Below are positions 36,230 to 44,664 of a DNA stretch of 64,000 nt, one piece after another. The notes under the pieces were generated by a model that saw only the letters and a list, made by a program, of their open reading frames with translations, made no database searches and was not told where the DNA came from. The position numbers and the translations under genes are program-made. Source of the DNA: Kaistella palustris DSM 21579 (lineage in GTDB: Bacteria > Bacteroidota > Bacteroidia > Flavobacteriales > Weeksellaceae). Positions within the stretch are counted from its first letter, which is position 1; each line of letters starts with the position of its first letter. The stretch covers positions 248,001 through 312,000 of the forward strand of contig NZ_AULL01000012.1 of the NCBI RefSeq assembly GCF_000422265.1, written 5' to 3'.

Positions 36230-37498
36230 TTACAGCATATTAAACTTTGCCATCGCATTTATTTTAGTTTGATCTGCAATATCAATATAGGGCTTCATTG
36301 CAGAATAATCACTGTGACCTGTCCACTTCATCACGACCTGCGGTGGAATTCCTAAAGCCAAAGCGTTGCAGATAAAAGTTCGTCTCCCGGCGTGAGAGCT
36401 CATAAGCGCGTATTTTGGGGAAACTTCATCGAATTTCTGATTACCTTTATAGTAGGTTTCGCGAATCGGTTCATCAATTTCTGCCAATTCCGTTAGTTCC
36501 CGTAAATATTCATTCATTTTTTGATTGCTAATCACTGGCAAAGCTTTAGATTTTTCATATACTTCATCTTTATATTTTTCAAGTATTGCTCTGCTGTGAT
36601 CATTAAGTTCAATAATTAAACTATCAGAAGTTTTAACTGTTATTATTTCGATGGAATTATCTTTAATGTCACTTCGTTTTAAATTTTCTACATCCGAATA
36701 TCTCAAACCGGTAAAACATTGGAACATAAAAACATCTCTCACCCTTTCTAAATATTTTTTCTCTTTTGGAATGTCAAAATTCTTCAATTTACTTAGCTCG
36801 GGTTGAGTAAGAAAAATTATCTTTTTCTGAATAGTTTTGAGCTTCGGTTTAAAAAGTTCAAATGCTTTGTTTTCATTAAAACCTTTTTTAGTCGCCCATC
36901 TTAAAAACCACCGGAGGAACGAAAAATTTTTTAAGGCTGTGGAGTTTTGGAGTTTTAGATCATCTTGTAAAAAATATTGGTATTTTATTAATTTGTTTTC
37001 ATCCAGGGATTTAAAACTTAGATTTTCATCAAATGTTTTCAAATGCTTTTTGAAAGTTTTCATTTTTGCCTGTGTCTTAATAGACCATAGATTCAGCAAA
37101 GACTCTTCTTTCGTAAAAACATCAAATAGTTCAAACAAAGTTTTATCTAGTTCAATCAGAACTACGGCTTTTTTGCCTATTTCAAGATTAAACAAGTTTT
37201 TAAAGTTCTCTTTTTCAGGTGTAGAATTTTCGATTTCGAATTTGCGAAAAAGTTTCTCGCAAACCGATTCAAATTGTTTGATTTTTTTATTGATGATTGA
37301 TGCGCTAACTCTCTTGTCACCATGCGTTGTATTGGTTTTACAGCGTTGAGTTTCGAGGCTCCATTTGTCAATTTCTACCCTATAACCTAAATTAAAAGCC
37401 ACAATATTATCTTCCCACTTAATTCTATAACGAATTTTTGCAGTAGGTTTATCTTTTTCTTTATCAAGTAAGAACTGAGCATGATATTTTACTTCCAT
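36230..37498 (-). CDS. Tyrosine recombinase/integrase
   Basis: A 422-residue integrase of the Bacteroidetes ICE type. It has an N-terminal arm-binding domain (residues 1-100), a SAM-like core-binding domain (100-220) and a catalytic domain. Catalytic residues are seen: Arg in FTGLRYSDVENL, His-x-x-Arg in SSHAGRRTF, His in WTGHSDYSAMKPY and the final Tyr of that segment. It appears intact. It should integrate and excise the element to its right. A secreted-protein gene and the repressor gene lie just upstream on the same strand. Confidence 0.92.
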   Translation of the reverse strand: MEVKYHAQFLLDKEKDKPTAKIRYRIKWEDNIVAFNLGYRVEIDKWSLETQRCKTNTTHGDKRVSASIINKKIKQFESVCEKLFRKFEIENSTPEKENFKNLFNLEIGKKAVVLIELDKTLFELFDVFTKEESLLNLWSIKTQAKMKTFKKHLKTFDENLSFKSLDENKLIKYQYFLQDDLKLQNSTALKNFSFLRWFLRWATKKGFNENKAFELFKPKLKTIQKKIIFLTQPELSKLKNFDIPKEKKYLERVRDVFMFQCFTGLRYSDVENLKRSDIKDNSIEIITVKTSDSLIIELNDHSRAILEKYKDEVYEKSKALPVISNQKMNEYLRELTELAEIDEPIRETYYKGNQKFDEVSPKYALMSSHAGRRTFICNALALGIPPQVVMKWTGHSDYSAMKPYIDIADQTKINAMAKFNML

Positions 37499-37512
37499 TG
37501 TTATTGCTTTTA

Positions 37513-38187
37513 TTATTTCGCCTCGTTTACATTGAAGTCCTTTAAAGAGATACCGCTCACTTTTCTTAAATCTGCGTAAGCATATGTAAATGTTTTAATT
37601 AATTTATTGTCTGCATAAATATTGATGGTTTTTGACAGATTAGTTGAAATCGCTGGGTTGTTATCTTTTCGGTGGGTGTAAATCTGGAAAGAGAATGAGA
37701 AAATTGGCAAGGTGGTTTCATAGATTTGTGTTTCTGTTAACGGCGTATTCAATTGCCCTTTTTCATTCTTCTTACCGTTGAATTCCTGCGAGATTTTCAG
37801 AGGTTCAGATACAGATCTAAAACTTACATTTCCATTTTCGTCCTTCCAATTATTAGTATGAGAGGAATTTGCTATCAAGTCTAAATTTTCAGAATAAATT
37901 ATTTGGTCAAAATTTCCGTCATTGACCTTCACAAAGCGAAACCAAGAAATTTCTTTTAATTGATCCCAATCCCCCTGGTTGATGATTTCAATTTTTATGA
38001 TTTTTTGTGATCTGGTAAGTTCTTTTTTTATTTCCTCAGCAGATTTTGATTTTTCACCATATCTCGAAAAAATTTTCTTTGCAGTTTCGGTGTCTTTATT
38101 TTGCCAGTTGTTAAGACTTGTTTTTTTCTTTTGCGCAAAGAAAGTTCCCGATAAGACAAGTGAGGTTAGAAGTATAATTCTTTTCAT
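37513..38187 (-). CDS. Secreted protein of unknown function
   Basis: A 224-residue protein with a signal peptide (IILLTSLVLSGTFFAQ). The body is rich in Lys/Asn and beta-type segments, with no motif I recognise. It sits tightly between the repressor gene (38189, 1 bp away) and the integrase (14 bp), so it probably shares their transcript. A cargo gene or immunity/exclusion role is possible, but nothing in the sequence shows it. Confidence 0.7.
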   Translation of the reverse strand: MKRIILLTSLVLSGTFFAQKKKTSLNNWQNKDTETAKKIFSRYGEKSKSAEEIKKELTRSQKIIKIEIINQGDWDQLKEISWFRFVKVNDGNFDQIIYSENLDLIANSSHTNNWKDENGNVSFRSVSEPLKISQEFNGKKNEKGQLNTPLTETQIYETTLPIFSFSFQIYTHRKDNNPAISTNLSKTINIYADNKLIKTFTYAYADLRKVSGISLKDFNVNEAK

Positions 38188-38188
38188 T

Positions 38189-38638
38189 TTATTTTTTTAA
38201 AAGTTCTAGAACTAAAGTGACCTGCTTCATGCATTCTGTTAATTGATCCTGGCTTGCTCTTAATCTATCTGCTAACTCTGCCTGATGTGCTTGACAACCT
38301 TTTTGCAATTCAATCATACCGGAAAACTCACTATGAGAAATGTTTATATTACCACTAATATTTCCATTGATATTACTGTTTACACTGTTTGTTGAACCAT
38401 TACTGTTTATAGTTTGATTGTTAGTTCTAATCATCTCTCCATTACCGGAAATAAACCATTCTGGATTTAAATCGGTATAAGTAAGAAGGATTTTCTCGAT
38501 AGTTTCAGAATTTAACCCAGAACCCTTTTTTATGGCTCTGCCAATTAATCCTACAGACAGTCCCGCATCTACCGTCATTTTATTTGCATTTAAATTTCTG
38601 TGTACCATATACTTCTGTAATCTTTCAGTGATTGTCAT
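38189..38638 (-). CDS. HTH repressor with Asn-rich linker and coiled coil
   Basis: About 149 residues from the ATG at 38638 (MTITERLQKYM). Upstream in-frame starts at 38662 and 38713 would place coding sequence over the promoter/operator. The N-terminal XRE-like helix-turn-helix is LNANKMTVDAGLSVGLIGRAI. An Asn/Ser/Gly-rich linker (NSNGSTNSVNSNINGN) follows, then a coiled-coil tail. This layout is common for phage-type repressors in Bacteroidetes. It is divergent from the small HTH gene at 38754 with a palindrome between, so it is likely the lysogeny-like repressor of the element. Confidence 0.8.
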   Translation of the reverse strand: MTITERLQKYMVHRNLNANKMTVDAGLSVGLIGRAIKKGSGLNSETIEKILLTYTDLNPEWFISGNGEMIRTNNQTINSNGSTNSVNSNINGNISGNINISHSEFSGMIELQKGCQAHQAELADRLRASQDQLTECMKQVTLVLELLKK

Positions 38639-38690
38639 ATCAGTAATATTGAACGTTATCATTATTTTTTGGTGATATATAGAATAATAT

Positions 38691-38724
38691 CTATATTTGC
38701 TTTGTACTTGCAATACAAATATAG
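38691..38724. promoter_or_regulatory. Palindromic operator with divergent promoters
   Basis: CTATATTTG (38691-38699) and CAAATATAG (38716-38724) are perfect inverse copies separated by 16 bp. Each contains TATATTTG (TAnnTTTG), one for the plus-strand gene at 38754 and one for the minus-strand repressor. For the plus-strand -7 element a TTG lies about 22-25 bp upstream, near 38667. The regulator bound here could switch both directions. Confidence 0.7.
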
Positions 38725-38753
38725 TAAATAATTTATATTAAAATATAATTGGA

Positions 38754-38972
38754 ATGCAGAAAGTAAGTGGAAAAATTATTGAAAAAATTTTAAGTGAAAA
38801 TGCTTTTAGTATTGAATTGGCTAAAAGACTTGGTATTCAGCAACAGTCGGTATTGGGATTGGCAAAACGAAACAGCAATAAGCTAACATTATTTATCGCT
38901 GTTCAATTTTACAAAGAAAAAGGATTTACAGAAAATGAAATTTTTTACGATAGACAACTAAACCCGATTTAA
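38754..38972 (+). CDS. Small helix-turn-helix protein (Cro-like)
   Basis: 72 residues. FSIELAKRLGIQQQSVLGLAKR is a helix-turn-helix, and the C-terminus is FTENEIFYDRQLNPI. The length and its position opposite a repressor across a shared operator fit a Cro- or excisionase-like regulator. It is followed by two DUF3853 genes with 2-bp spacing. The exact role is inference. Confidence 0.75.
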   Translation: MQKVSGKIIEKILSENAFSIELAKRLGIQQQSVLGLAKRNSNKLTLFIAVQFYKEKGFTENEIFYDRQLNPI

Positions 38973-38974
38973 CA

Positions 38975-39259
38975 ATGGAGGACTTCAATAAACCAATATG
39001 GCAACTGACAATAGGGGAATTGGTAGATATATTAGATTCCAGATCGACGAAGATTGAACGTGCTGCCAGTGAACTTACTGATATTAAAACAAAATATGTT
39101 TACGGCTTATCTGGATTGGCAAATCTACTGGGTTGTTCAAAAAATCATGCTGGAAAACTAAAAGGTACTGGAATTTTTGATGAGGCGATCATCCAGAACG
39201 GTAGAAAAATAATTATCGATTCGGAAAAAGCTTTGGAGCTTTTCAAAAATAGAACGTGA
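38975..39259 (+). CDS. DUF3853 family protein (first copy)
   Basis: 94 residues, beginning PIWQLTIGELVDIL after a short leader. GLSGLANLLGCSKNHAGKLKGTG is a MerR/excisionase-like helix-turn-helix, with IIQNGRKIIIDSEKALELF as the wing. DUF3853 proteins accompany integrases and are thought to be excisionase-type accessory factors. The stop overlaps the next start (TGATG), so they are coupled. It is similar in plan to the next gene, suggesting tandem duplication. Confidence 0.85.
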   Translation: MEDFNKPIWQLTIGELVDILDSRSTKIERAASELTDIKTKYVYGLSGLANLLGCSKNHAGKLKGTGIFDEAIIQNGRKIIIDSEKALELFKNRT

Positions 39260-39513
39260 TGAGAATTATCGATCCCAAAACTCCAATTTGGCAGCTGACT
39301 GTTGAAGAATTCTTAGAGGTTTCAAAACTGATTAATGCTGAAAAGAACTATGAATTTGGACTAAAAGGATTAGCAAAAATTCTTGGATGCTCAATTTCGA
39401 AAGCTTCTGAAGTTAAAAGATCGGGTCTCTTGGACGATGCCATCGTTCAGAATGGGAAAATTATCGTCATAGATAAAGATAAAGCACTTCAACTTTTTGC
39501 AAAAAATGATTAG
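39259..39513 (+). CDS. DUF3853 family protein (second copy)
   Basis: 84 residues from the ATG at 39259 (a GTG one codon earlier is possible). PIWQLTVEEFLEV, GLKGLAKILGCSISKASEVKRSG and AIVQNGKIIVIDKDKALQLF align with the first copy throughout, while the specificity helix differs. It is translationally coupled on both sides. Two such proteins may bind adjacent half-sites during excision, or act as a heteromer. Confidence 0.85.
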   Translation: MRIIDPKTPIWQLTVEEFLEVSKLINAEKNYEFGLKGLAKILGCSISKASEVKRSGLLDDAIVQNGKIIVIDKDKALQLFAKND

Positions 39514-40234
39514 GAATTACCATAATTTAATTCAGCGGTTTTGGGAATACAATAAAAGTCAACCATTGGGCTCTACAGCTTTATTAATTTATTTCTACTT
39601 GTTAAAACTAGGACATGATCAAAATAGTTACAGTGTCAGCATTTCTGATATTAAAGTTGGAAAAGAATTAGGATTGACAAGAAAGACTGTAAAAGTTACC
39701 AAGGAGAAACTTCAAAACTCCGGAGTTATAAAATACGTTACAAAGAACGGACTTGCGTGCACTTACACAATCATTCCTGATTATTTATTTCAAACGTTAG
39801 AATCAGAAACTAAGCCAGCAGACACTTCGATACTAAGAGTCCACCAAACACGTAAAAGGCAAAAGGAGATAAAGATTTCGGACGCTGTAGTTCATAAAAT
39901 ACAAAATCCAGAACGCAGTATTGAAAAATGGCCGCCAGAAACGCGATTGCATAAAAGGAAATCAACACCAATTCCAACGCTCGAGCAAGTTTACTCCTAT
40001 GTGAAGTCATTACAGATGTACGATAGCTCTTTAGATGAGCCGGTGAAGCTGAAGTACCTCGATTGGATTAACAATGGGTGGAAAAACAATTTTAACCGCC
40101 CGATTGCCGATTGGAAATCCACAATAAAAAACTCATTGCCATATCTGCAAAGCAGTTCAAAAAGTAATACGATCTTAATTCCTACGATACCAACCATAAA
40201 GAGGATTAAAATTAGCAGTAATAGTGAAGAGTGA
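39506..40234 (+). CDS. Winged-helix protein, replication or regulatory
   Basis: 242 residues from the ATG at 39506, overlapping the previous stop by 8 bp. The N-terminal ~90 residues form a winged helix (GSTALLIYFYLL; VSISDIKVGKELGLTRKTVKVTKEKLQNSG). The middle is basic and low in order, and the C-terminal third (LDWINNGWKNNFNRPIADWK) is like the DNA-binding tails of DnaD-type or replication-accessory proteins. Nothing more specific is visible. Its place before the replication initiator fits a role in replication or its control. Confidence 0.7.
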   Translation: MIRNYHNLIQRFWEYNKSQPLGSTALLIYFYLLKLGHDQNSYSVSISDIKVGKELGLTRKTVKVTKEKLQNSGVIKYVTKNGLACTYTIIPDYLFQTLESETKPADTSILRVHQTRKRQKEIKISDAVVHKIQNPERSIEKWPPETRLHKRKSTPIPTLEQVYSYVKSLQMYDSSLDEPVKLKYLDWINNGWKNNFNRPIADWKSTIKNSLPYLQSSSKSNTILIPTIPTIKRIKISSNSEE

Positions 40235-40259
40235 TCTTTTAATATAAAGATATTGAGGA

Positions 40260-40418
40260 TTGAAATTACAGAAATTAAAAACTTGTCAAAAAGTAGCAAT
40301 CACCGAGGTATCAGTAGAAGATGAAAGAATTAAAAAAGTGAAAATTTCCAGTGATTACAGAGTAGAAAGAAGAATTTTAACGAGACAACAGAAAATGGCT
40401 ACAGCTATTATGGTTTGA
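40260..40418 (+). CDS. Possible small protein or gene remnant
   Basis: A 52-codon open frame from a TTG at 40260: KLQKLKTCQKVAITEVSVED followed by a Lys/Arg-rich end. The composition is protein-like, but there is no ATG and no clear ribosome site. It may be a decayed gene. The rest of 40235-40520 shows nothing else. Confidence 0.25.
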   Translation: MKLQKLKTCQKVAITEVSVEDERIKKVKISSDYRVERRILTRQQKMATAIMV

Positions 40419-40520
40419 ACGGTGGTTGTAAAACGCTGGAAAGCCAGTGGGTTATCTTATTAGAGCGTAAATGTAGATAGGTAAAAGTGTCAAATTAATC
40501 GAGAATTTTGAAATCAATGT

Positions 40521-41618
40521 ATGGCTCATACCAATAAGGATCTACGAATAATCCGAAAAGAATTTGAGAGTATAAGTGAAAAATTTCCTGATAAAATAAG
40601 ATTAGGAAATAATTTCGTGGACGATTTTATTTTCGAAAATAGCGAGGCAGCAGACATTCCAATCAATGCGCTTCGGGTTATTTTCAACATTGTTTCCATT
40701 ATAGGAAACAGTCAATTTCGACCAGCTGACCGTCCACACCAACTATCATTATTCGATGAAGAGTTTGAAACAGACAATAACACATTTGCTTCCATAAAAA
40801 TCAGAAACAATAAAATTTCCCCAAGTGGATCTACCAAACAAGTAATTGCGGCTTATGAATTTCTCACAAAATTTAAAATGGGTTGGTACAAATCTGAAAA
40901 CTCAAAAGGCAAGGAGATTAAGACTTTTGGCGGGTTAATAACCCTTCCGAGCTATGATGTTAGAGGATATACAACATTTTTAATAAGTAGTTACTGGTTA
41001 AAGAAACTGATGGTCATTCCCGAATATAATTACGTTTTATACAATTTGGTATACAATATTCGAAACAACAAACACGTAATCTTTGCAATATGGCTGTCAA
41101 AAATTCCTCCAATGGGAACATCTGTAAAGCTTTCAACACTCAATAAAAAATTCGGACTTAATTATAAAACAGCCAATGATTTTTGTTTCAAATTCTTAAA
41201 ACCCGCAAGAATTAATTTAAATAAACACAACAATTTGTCTTTCAATTTTAAATGCGACAAAGATTTAATTACAATTTATCCATACGACAGCAGCAAACAG
41301 GTTATTAATGAAGCTACAAAATTTTCCAAAGAGCAGTTAAAAGTTAGAAGAAGGTTGAATTATTTTAAAGAGAGATATGGTTTAGAGGAAGGTGAAATGG
41401 TTCAGTTTTTTTACCACTACAGAAATATTGCACAAACCAGAGATTTAATTGAAAATGCATTTCTTGAATTTGTACAGACGAACAGAATGCTGAAAAAAAA
41501 ATCAACCGATTATCAAGGTTTTCCATTTTTAAATGAAATTCAGAACATCATAAAAAAGAATTATGCAAAGACAAAAATGGGTGAATTGTTTCCAAACGGT
41601 TATCCTGTCATAATTTGA
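40521..41618 (+). CDS. Plasmid-type replication initiator (Rep_3-like)
   Basis: A 365-residue basic protein. Two winged-helix-like halves are suggested (about residues 40-190 and 190-310), with the pattern seen in Rep_3/RepB initiators of Bacteroidetes plasmids: IKIRNNKISPSGSTKQ, GTSVKLSTLNKKFGLNYKT. The main support is positional: immediately downstream are eight 17-bp direct repeats and a DnaA box, the usual initiator binding sites. It should start replication of the excised circular form. The initiator family was recognised from pattern and context, not from an alignment. Confidence 0.72.
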   Translation: MAHTNKDLRIIRKEFESISEKFPDKIRLGNNFVDDFIFENSEAADIPINALRVIFNIVSIIGNSQFRPADRPHQLSLFDEEFETDNNTFASIKIRNNKISPSGSTKQVIAAYEFLTKFKMGWYKSENSKGKEIKTFGGLITLPSYDVRGYTTFLISSYWLKKLMVIPEYNYVLYNLVYNIRNNKHVIFAIWLSKIPPMGTSVKLSTLNKKFGLNYKTANDFCFKFLKPARINLNKHNNLSFNFKCDKDLITIYPYDSSKQVINEATKFSKEQLKVRRRLNYFKERYGLEEGEMVQFFYHYRNIAQTRDLIENAFLEFVQTNRMLKKKSTDYQGFPFLNEIQNIIKKNYAKTKMGELFPNGYPVII

Positions 41619-41619
41619 A

Positions 41620-41907
41620 TTCGGATTTGCACTCATGCAATTTCGGATTTGAACTCCTTTGTATTTCGGAATTGGACTCCCTGAAGTTAATGAAATTCAA
41701 GTTTTAAAATTTTGAGTGATGCTTTTCGGATTTGGACTCATTCTTTGCTATGTAAAAAGTGAAATTGTGGATAAGTTTTTAGGCCGTTATCTATAGTTTC
41801 GGAATTGCACTCATTCAGGATAGGGCTTCTTCTCGGAATTGCGCTCATCTCTTTTTCGGAATTGGACTCATGTCACTTTCGGAATCGGACTCATTTCGGA
41901 ACTAGCG
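41620..41907. repeat. Iteron array, candidate replication origin
   Basis: Direct repeats of TTCGGAWTTGSACTCAT begin at 41620, 41642, 41665, 41725, 41798, 41832, 41855 and 41878, with a partial copy at 41894. Copies 1-3 and 6-8 are about 22-23 bp apart, about two helical turns. A perfect DnaA box (TTATCCACA on the minus strand, 41766-41774) lies in the central gap, and an AT-rich stretch follows at 41910-42020. All copies point the same way. This is the classic layout of an iteron origin. Confidence 0.85.
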
Positions 41908-42025
41908 TAAAACCTTTGCTATAAGGTTGTAAATGGTTTCACTAAAAGAGATTTAAAAGTAAAGAAAAGTTTTTTATTATCTAAAAAGATGTCCATCATT
42001 AAAATTTGCTTTAAAAAAGAAAAAA

Positions 42026-42874
42026 ATGAATTGCGAACAAATCAAGAACAAAGTAAGCATCAGAAGAGTCCTGGAATCATTCAATCTATTTCCTGTGAAG
42101 CAAAATTCAAAGACCGCTTTCTATTTCGCGATTGATCGAGAAGAGAAATCGCCAAGTCTCTGCGTAGATTTTGCCCAAAACAAAGCTTTTGATTTTGGGA
42201 CCGGAAAAAGTTACGATGTGATTTCAATTGTTCAGCAACTAAGTAAATGTTCCGTTTCAGATGCGTTGCAATATTTAGAAAAATTTAACACTTCTATCCA
42301 ATCAACACAAACAAGTATTCTTGAGACAAGCAAAAATTACGAAATTTTAGAAGTTAAGGAGATTGAACATTTGGCATTGGCTGAATATTTAAAGTCAAGA
42401 AAAATACATGATCAAAAGCATTTGGTTAAAGAAGTTCACTATCAAATGAAAGGAAAGAATTACTTTGGGATTGGCTTTTACAACAATTCTGGAGGAGTTG
42501 AAATCCGAAATAAATATTCAAAAATCTGCTTAGGCAAAAAAGATGTAACCTTACTAAAAAATCCCAAAAAGGAGAAAAATGAAGTCTGCGTTTTCGAAGG
42601 TTTTTTTGATTTTCTTACTTATCTAAATTTGCCAAATGTTCAATTTTCAAATTCAGATTTTCTAATACTGAACTCCACGGCGATGTTCTTTAAAGTTGAA
42701 AAACAATTGGCGCAATATGATAAGATTGTACTTTTTCTGGATAATGATTTGAGTGGAAGTATTTTGACCGAAAAGATTGTCGACAAATATGAGAATGTGG
42801 AGGATTGCTCAATTTTATATGAGGATTTTAAGGATTTGAATGAGTGGGGGTGTGCCAATAGAATCATCGATTAA
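42026..42874 (+). CDS. Toprim-domain primase
   Basis: 282 residues. The N-terminal half resembles a CHC2-type primase zinc-finger fold (SIRRVLESF; SPSLCVDFAQNKAFDFGTG), but the cysteine ligands are mostly lost. The Toprim domain has EVCVFEGFFDFLTYL (the catalytic Glu) and VLFLDNDLSG (the DxD motif). It synthesises primers in plasmid or ICE replication. It lies just right of the origin, as in many Bacteroidetes mobile elements. Confidence 0.85.
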   Translation: MNCEQIKNKVSIRRVLESFNLFPVKQNSKTAFYFAIDREEKSPSLCVDFAQNKAFDFGTGKSYDVISIVQQLSKCSVSDALQYLEKFNTSIQSTQTSILETSKNYEILEVKEIEHLALAEYLKSRKIHDQKHLVKEVHYQMKGKNYFGIGFYNNSGGVEIRNKYSKICLGKKDVTLLKNPKKEKNEVCVFEGFFDFLTYLNLPNVQFSNSDFLILNSTAMFFKVEKQLAQYDKIVLFLDNDLSGSILTEKIVDKYENVEDCSILYEDFKDLNEWGCANRIID

Positions 42875-43130
42875 TTTTATATTGCACGTATAGGAGAATT
42901 AGTAATTAATGCTGCACTTAAGTAAATGAGTAAATACACTAGTGTATACAAGTATATACAAGTTCCTACAATTTCTGCTGCTACATATGTCATAATATGT
43001 CCTATAAGAAAACGTTTAGAATAATTTTCTTGTTGTCTTGTATTTCATAATAATGAACTAGTGTATATAAGTTCCAATTTTGCAAACGTGATATTCTTCA
43101 TTATCTTTGATTCAAATATTTAATTTAAAA
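42875..43130. other. Gene-free stretch with repeated AT-rich palindromes
   Basis: ACTAGTGTATACAAGT (from 42938) and ACTAGTGTATATAAGT (from 43057) recur, each running on to AAGTTCC. Between them lie ACATATGT and ATAATATGTCC-type partial palindromes. No ORF. Possible regulator or partition-type binding sites. Confidence 0.5.
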
Positions 43131-43409
43131 ATGGCATTACCCATTAACATTGAAAATCTTCTAACGGGCGAAACTGTTGAGTGGGATCGTATTGAATTTA
43201 AGAAAGGCTGGAATCCCGAAGATGGACTTATGTATGGCTTCTGGAGCAGACGAGGGTCCAACGAGAGAGATCAAATTAAAAAACTATCAGCTAAAAGAGA
43301 ACCAAAAAAGGCAGAAGTCAGGGCGAATAAAATGAGCACGCAGCCTATCGTAGTCACATTATACACTCTGTTATACATCGCTTTCTTAGGATTGGTGATC
43401 CAGCCGTAA
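43131..43409 (+). pseudogene. Truncated AlbA_2-domain (Schlafen-like ATPase) gene
   Basis: The first ~32 residues, [20 protein letters not shown] then [11 protein letters not shown], are the N-terminus of a common Bacteroidetes AlbA_2/ATP-binding protein family of about 450 residues. After this the frame leaves the family ([20 protein letters not shown]) and runs to a stop with a hydrophobic end ([18 protein letters not shown]). No trace of the remaining domain follows. It is likely a recombination-truncated remnant. A new small membrane protein cannot be excluded. Confidence 0.6.
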
Positions 43410-43953
43410 CCACTCGGGGCTTTAAAGCCCAGGCTATGGTGGATAAATCTTTGGGGAAGTACGGGCAGAAATTCTTTTGGTGATGGAAGGAGTGCGGAAA
43501 CCGAATTTTATTGCTTTATCGTTTATCAACTAAAGGTAAAGAAAAATTCCGGAGTAAACGACGGTTAAAACTCTGGGAAGGTGTGGCTGCGGAATGAGGA
43601 AGCGAAGCCACGAAAGAGCACTAGTAAACAAAGGTTGGAAGTTCCGGAATGAAATGAGACGAAGCGAATGAATGAGCGGAAAAACCGCTGGGGCGCGATG
43701 CATCAGCGACCAAAAATGAGGACGCTCTGCCCGCATGAGCGCCAGCTGTGGAAAGGTTACGCTTCAGCACGGGGACTTTTTGGTGTAAATAGTATATTGT
43801 TATTTTTAGCATAGTTTATTAGAGATTTTACAACAATAGTTGAAACAAAGTTTGGTCATTAAGCAAGGATTCCAATGTTTTACAAAAACTATAATATCAT
43901 TAATTTTTAATTTATAGGATTGCATTACCTAAGTATTCCTTTGGTGTTTCACA
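43410..43953. other. 544-bp stretch without a supported gene
   Basis: The sequence is purine-rich and contains the palindrome GGGCTTTAAAGCCC (43418-43431) and repeated GAAGCGAA/GAATGA-type words (43590-43690). Short ORFs exist on both strands, but none has family character. It separates the truncated gene from the end of the defence operon. Its base composition is less AT-rich than its left neighbours. Confidence 0.5.
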
Positions 43954-44664
43954 TCACGCCAGTGTTTTTTCCAATTTACGTTTCCATTTCTGCCAGTCTG
44001 GAAAAATTGTTGCCTGGAGGTCGTAAAAATCTTTAGTGTGGTTGCGAATGATTAAATGACAAAGTTCATGAACCATAACGTATTCGATACAGGCTTTTGG
44101 TGCTTTTACCAATTCCGTGTTGATGGTGATTTTTCCGCTTCGGGTGCAGCTGCCCCATCTTTTCTCCATCCATTTTATTACAATGACGGGTTTGGTTATA
44201 TTGTACTGGGCAAAGAGGTTTAATTTTTCTGTAAGTACCTGATCAAATATCAGGTTGGCTTTCTGTCTGTACCAATTTTTCATTATTAGTTCGACCGCTT
44301 TAGGATTTGAATCTTTTGTGTAAACGATCATTTTCCCACGGTATAATTTGACTGAAGGACTTTCGGCCTTTTCCACCTGCAATAGATACTGCCGGCCGAG
44401 GTATAAATGGGTTTCGCCATTCAGATATTTGCGTTCGGTGGTTACGGGTCTGTAACTTTCGAACTGATCCTGCTGCTTTAAGATCCATTTTGATTTGAGT
44501 TTCAGTTTTTCTTCAATATCGGGAATCTTTGATTCCAAAGGTGCAGTTACTTTCACGGATAAATCGGGAAAAACTTTAATTCCCAAAGTTTTTCTTTCGG
44601 CAAAGACCAACTTATATTTAATCTCCCGGGTACCGTAATGTATTATGTTTTCAGCAGTATTCAT
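43954..44664 (-). CDS. YgjP/DUF45 metallopeptidase of the R-M operon
   Basis: A 236-residue protein with HELCH near residue 199 and a downstream His/Asp region (IRNHTKDFYDL), the M48/SprT-related DUF45 fold. WMEKRWGSCTRSGKITIN is the family's substrate-side motif. The start overlaps the hsdR stop by one base (TAATG), so it is translationally coupled. DUF45 genes are frequent companions of type I R-M systems, possibly controlling turnover of the restriction subunit. Its substrate is unknown. Confidence 0.85.
   Translation of the reverse strand: MNTAENIIHYGTREIKYKLVFAERKTLGIKVFPDLSVKVTAPLESKIPDIEEKLKLKSKWILKQQDQFESYRPVTTERKYLNGETHLYLGRQYLLQVEKAESPSVKLYRGKMIVYTKDSNPKAVELIMKNWYRQKANLIFDQVLTEKLNLFAQYNITKPVIVIKWMEKRWGSCTRSGKITINTELVKAPKACIEYVMVHELCHLIIRNHTKDFYDLQATIFPDWQKWKRKLEKTLA

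Noticed and set aside
36230-37498. The integrase as mover of the metal island to its left
   Set aside because: It is possible but not shown. Its 3' end faces the metal genes, and the att site of the island edge at 10.77 kb is 25 kb away, so I leave the ownership open.
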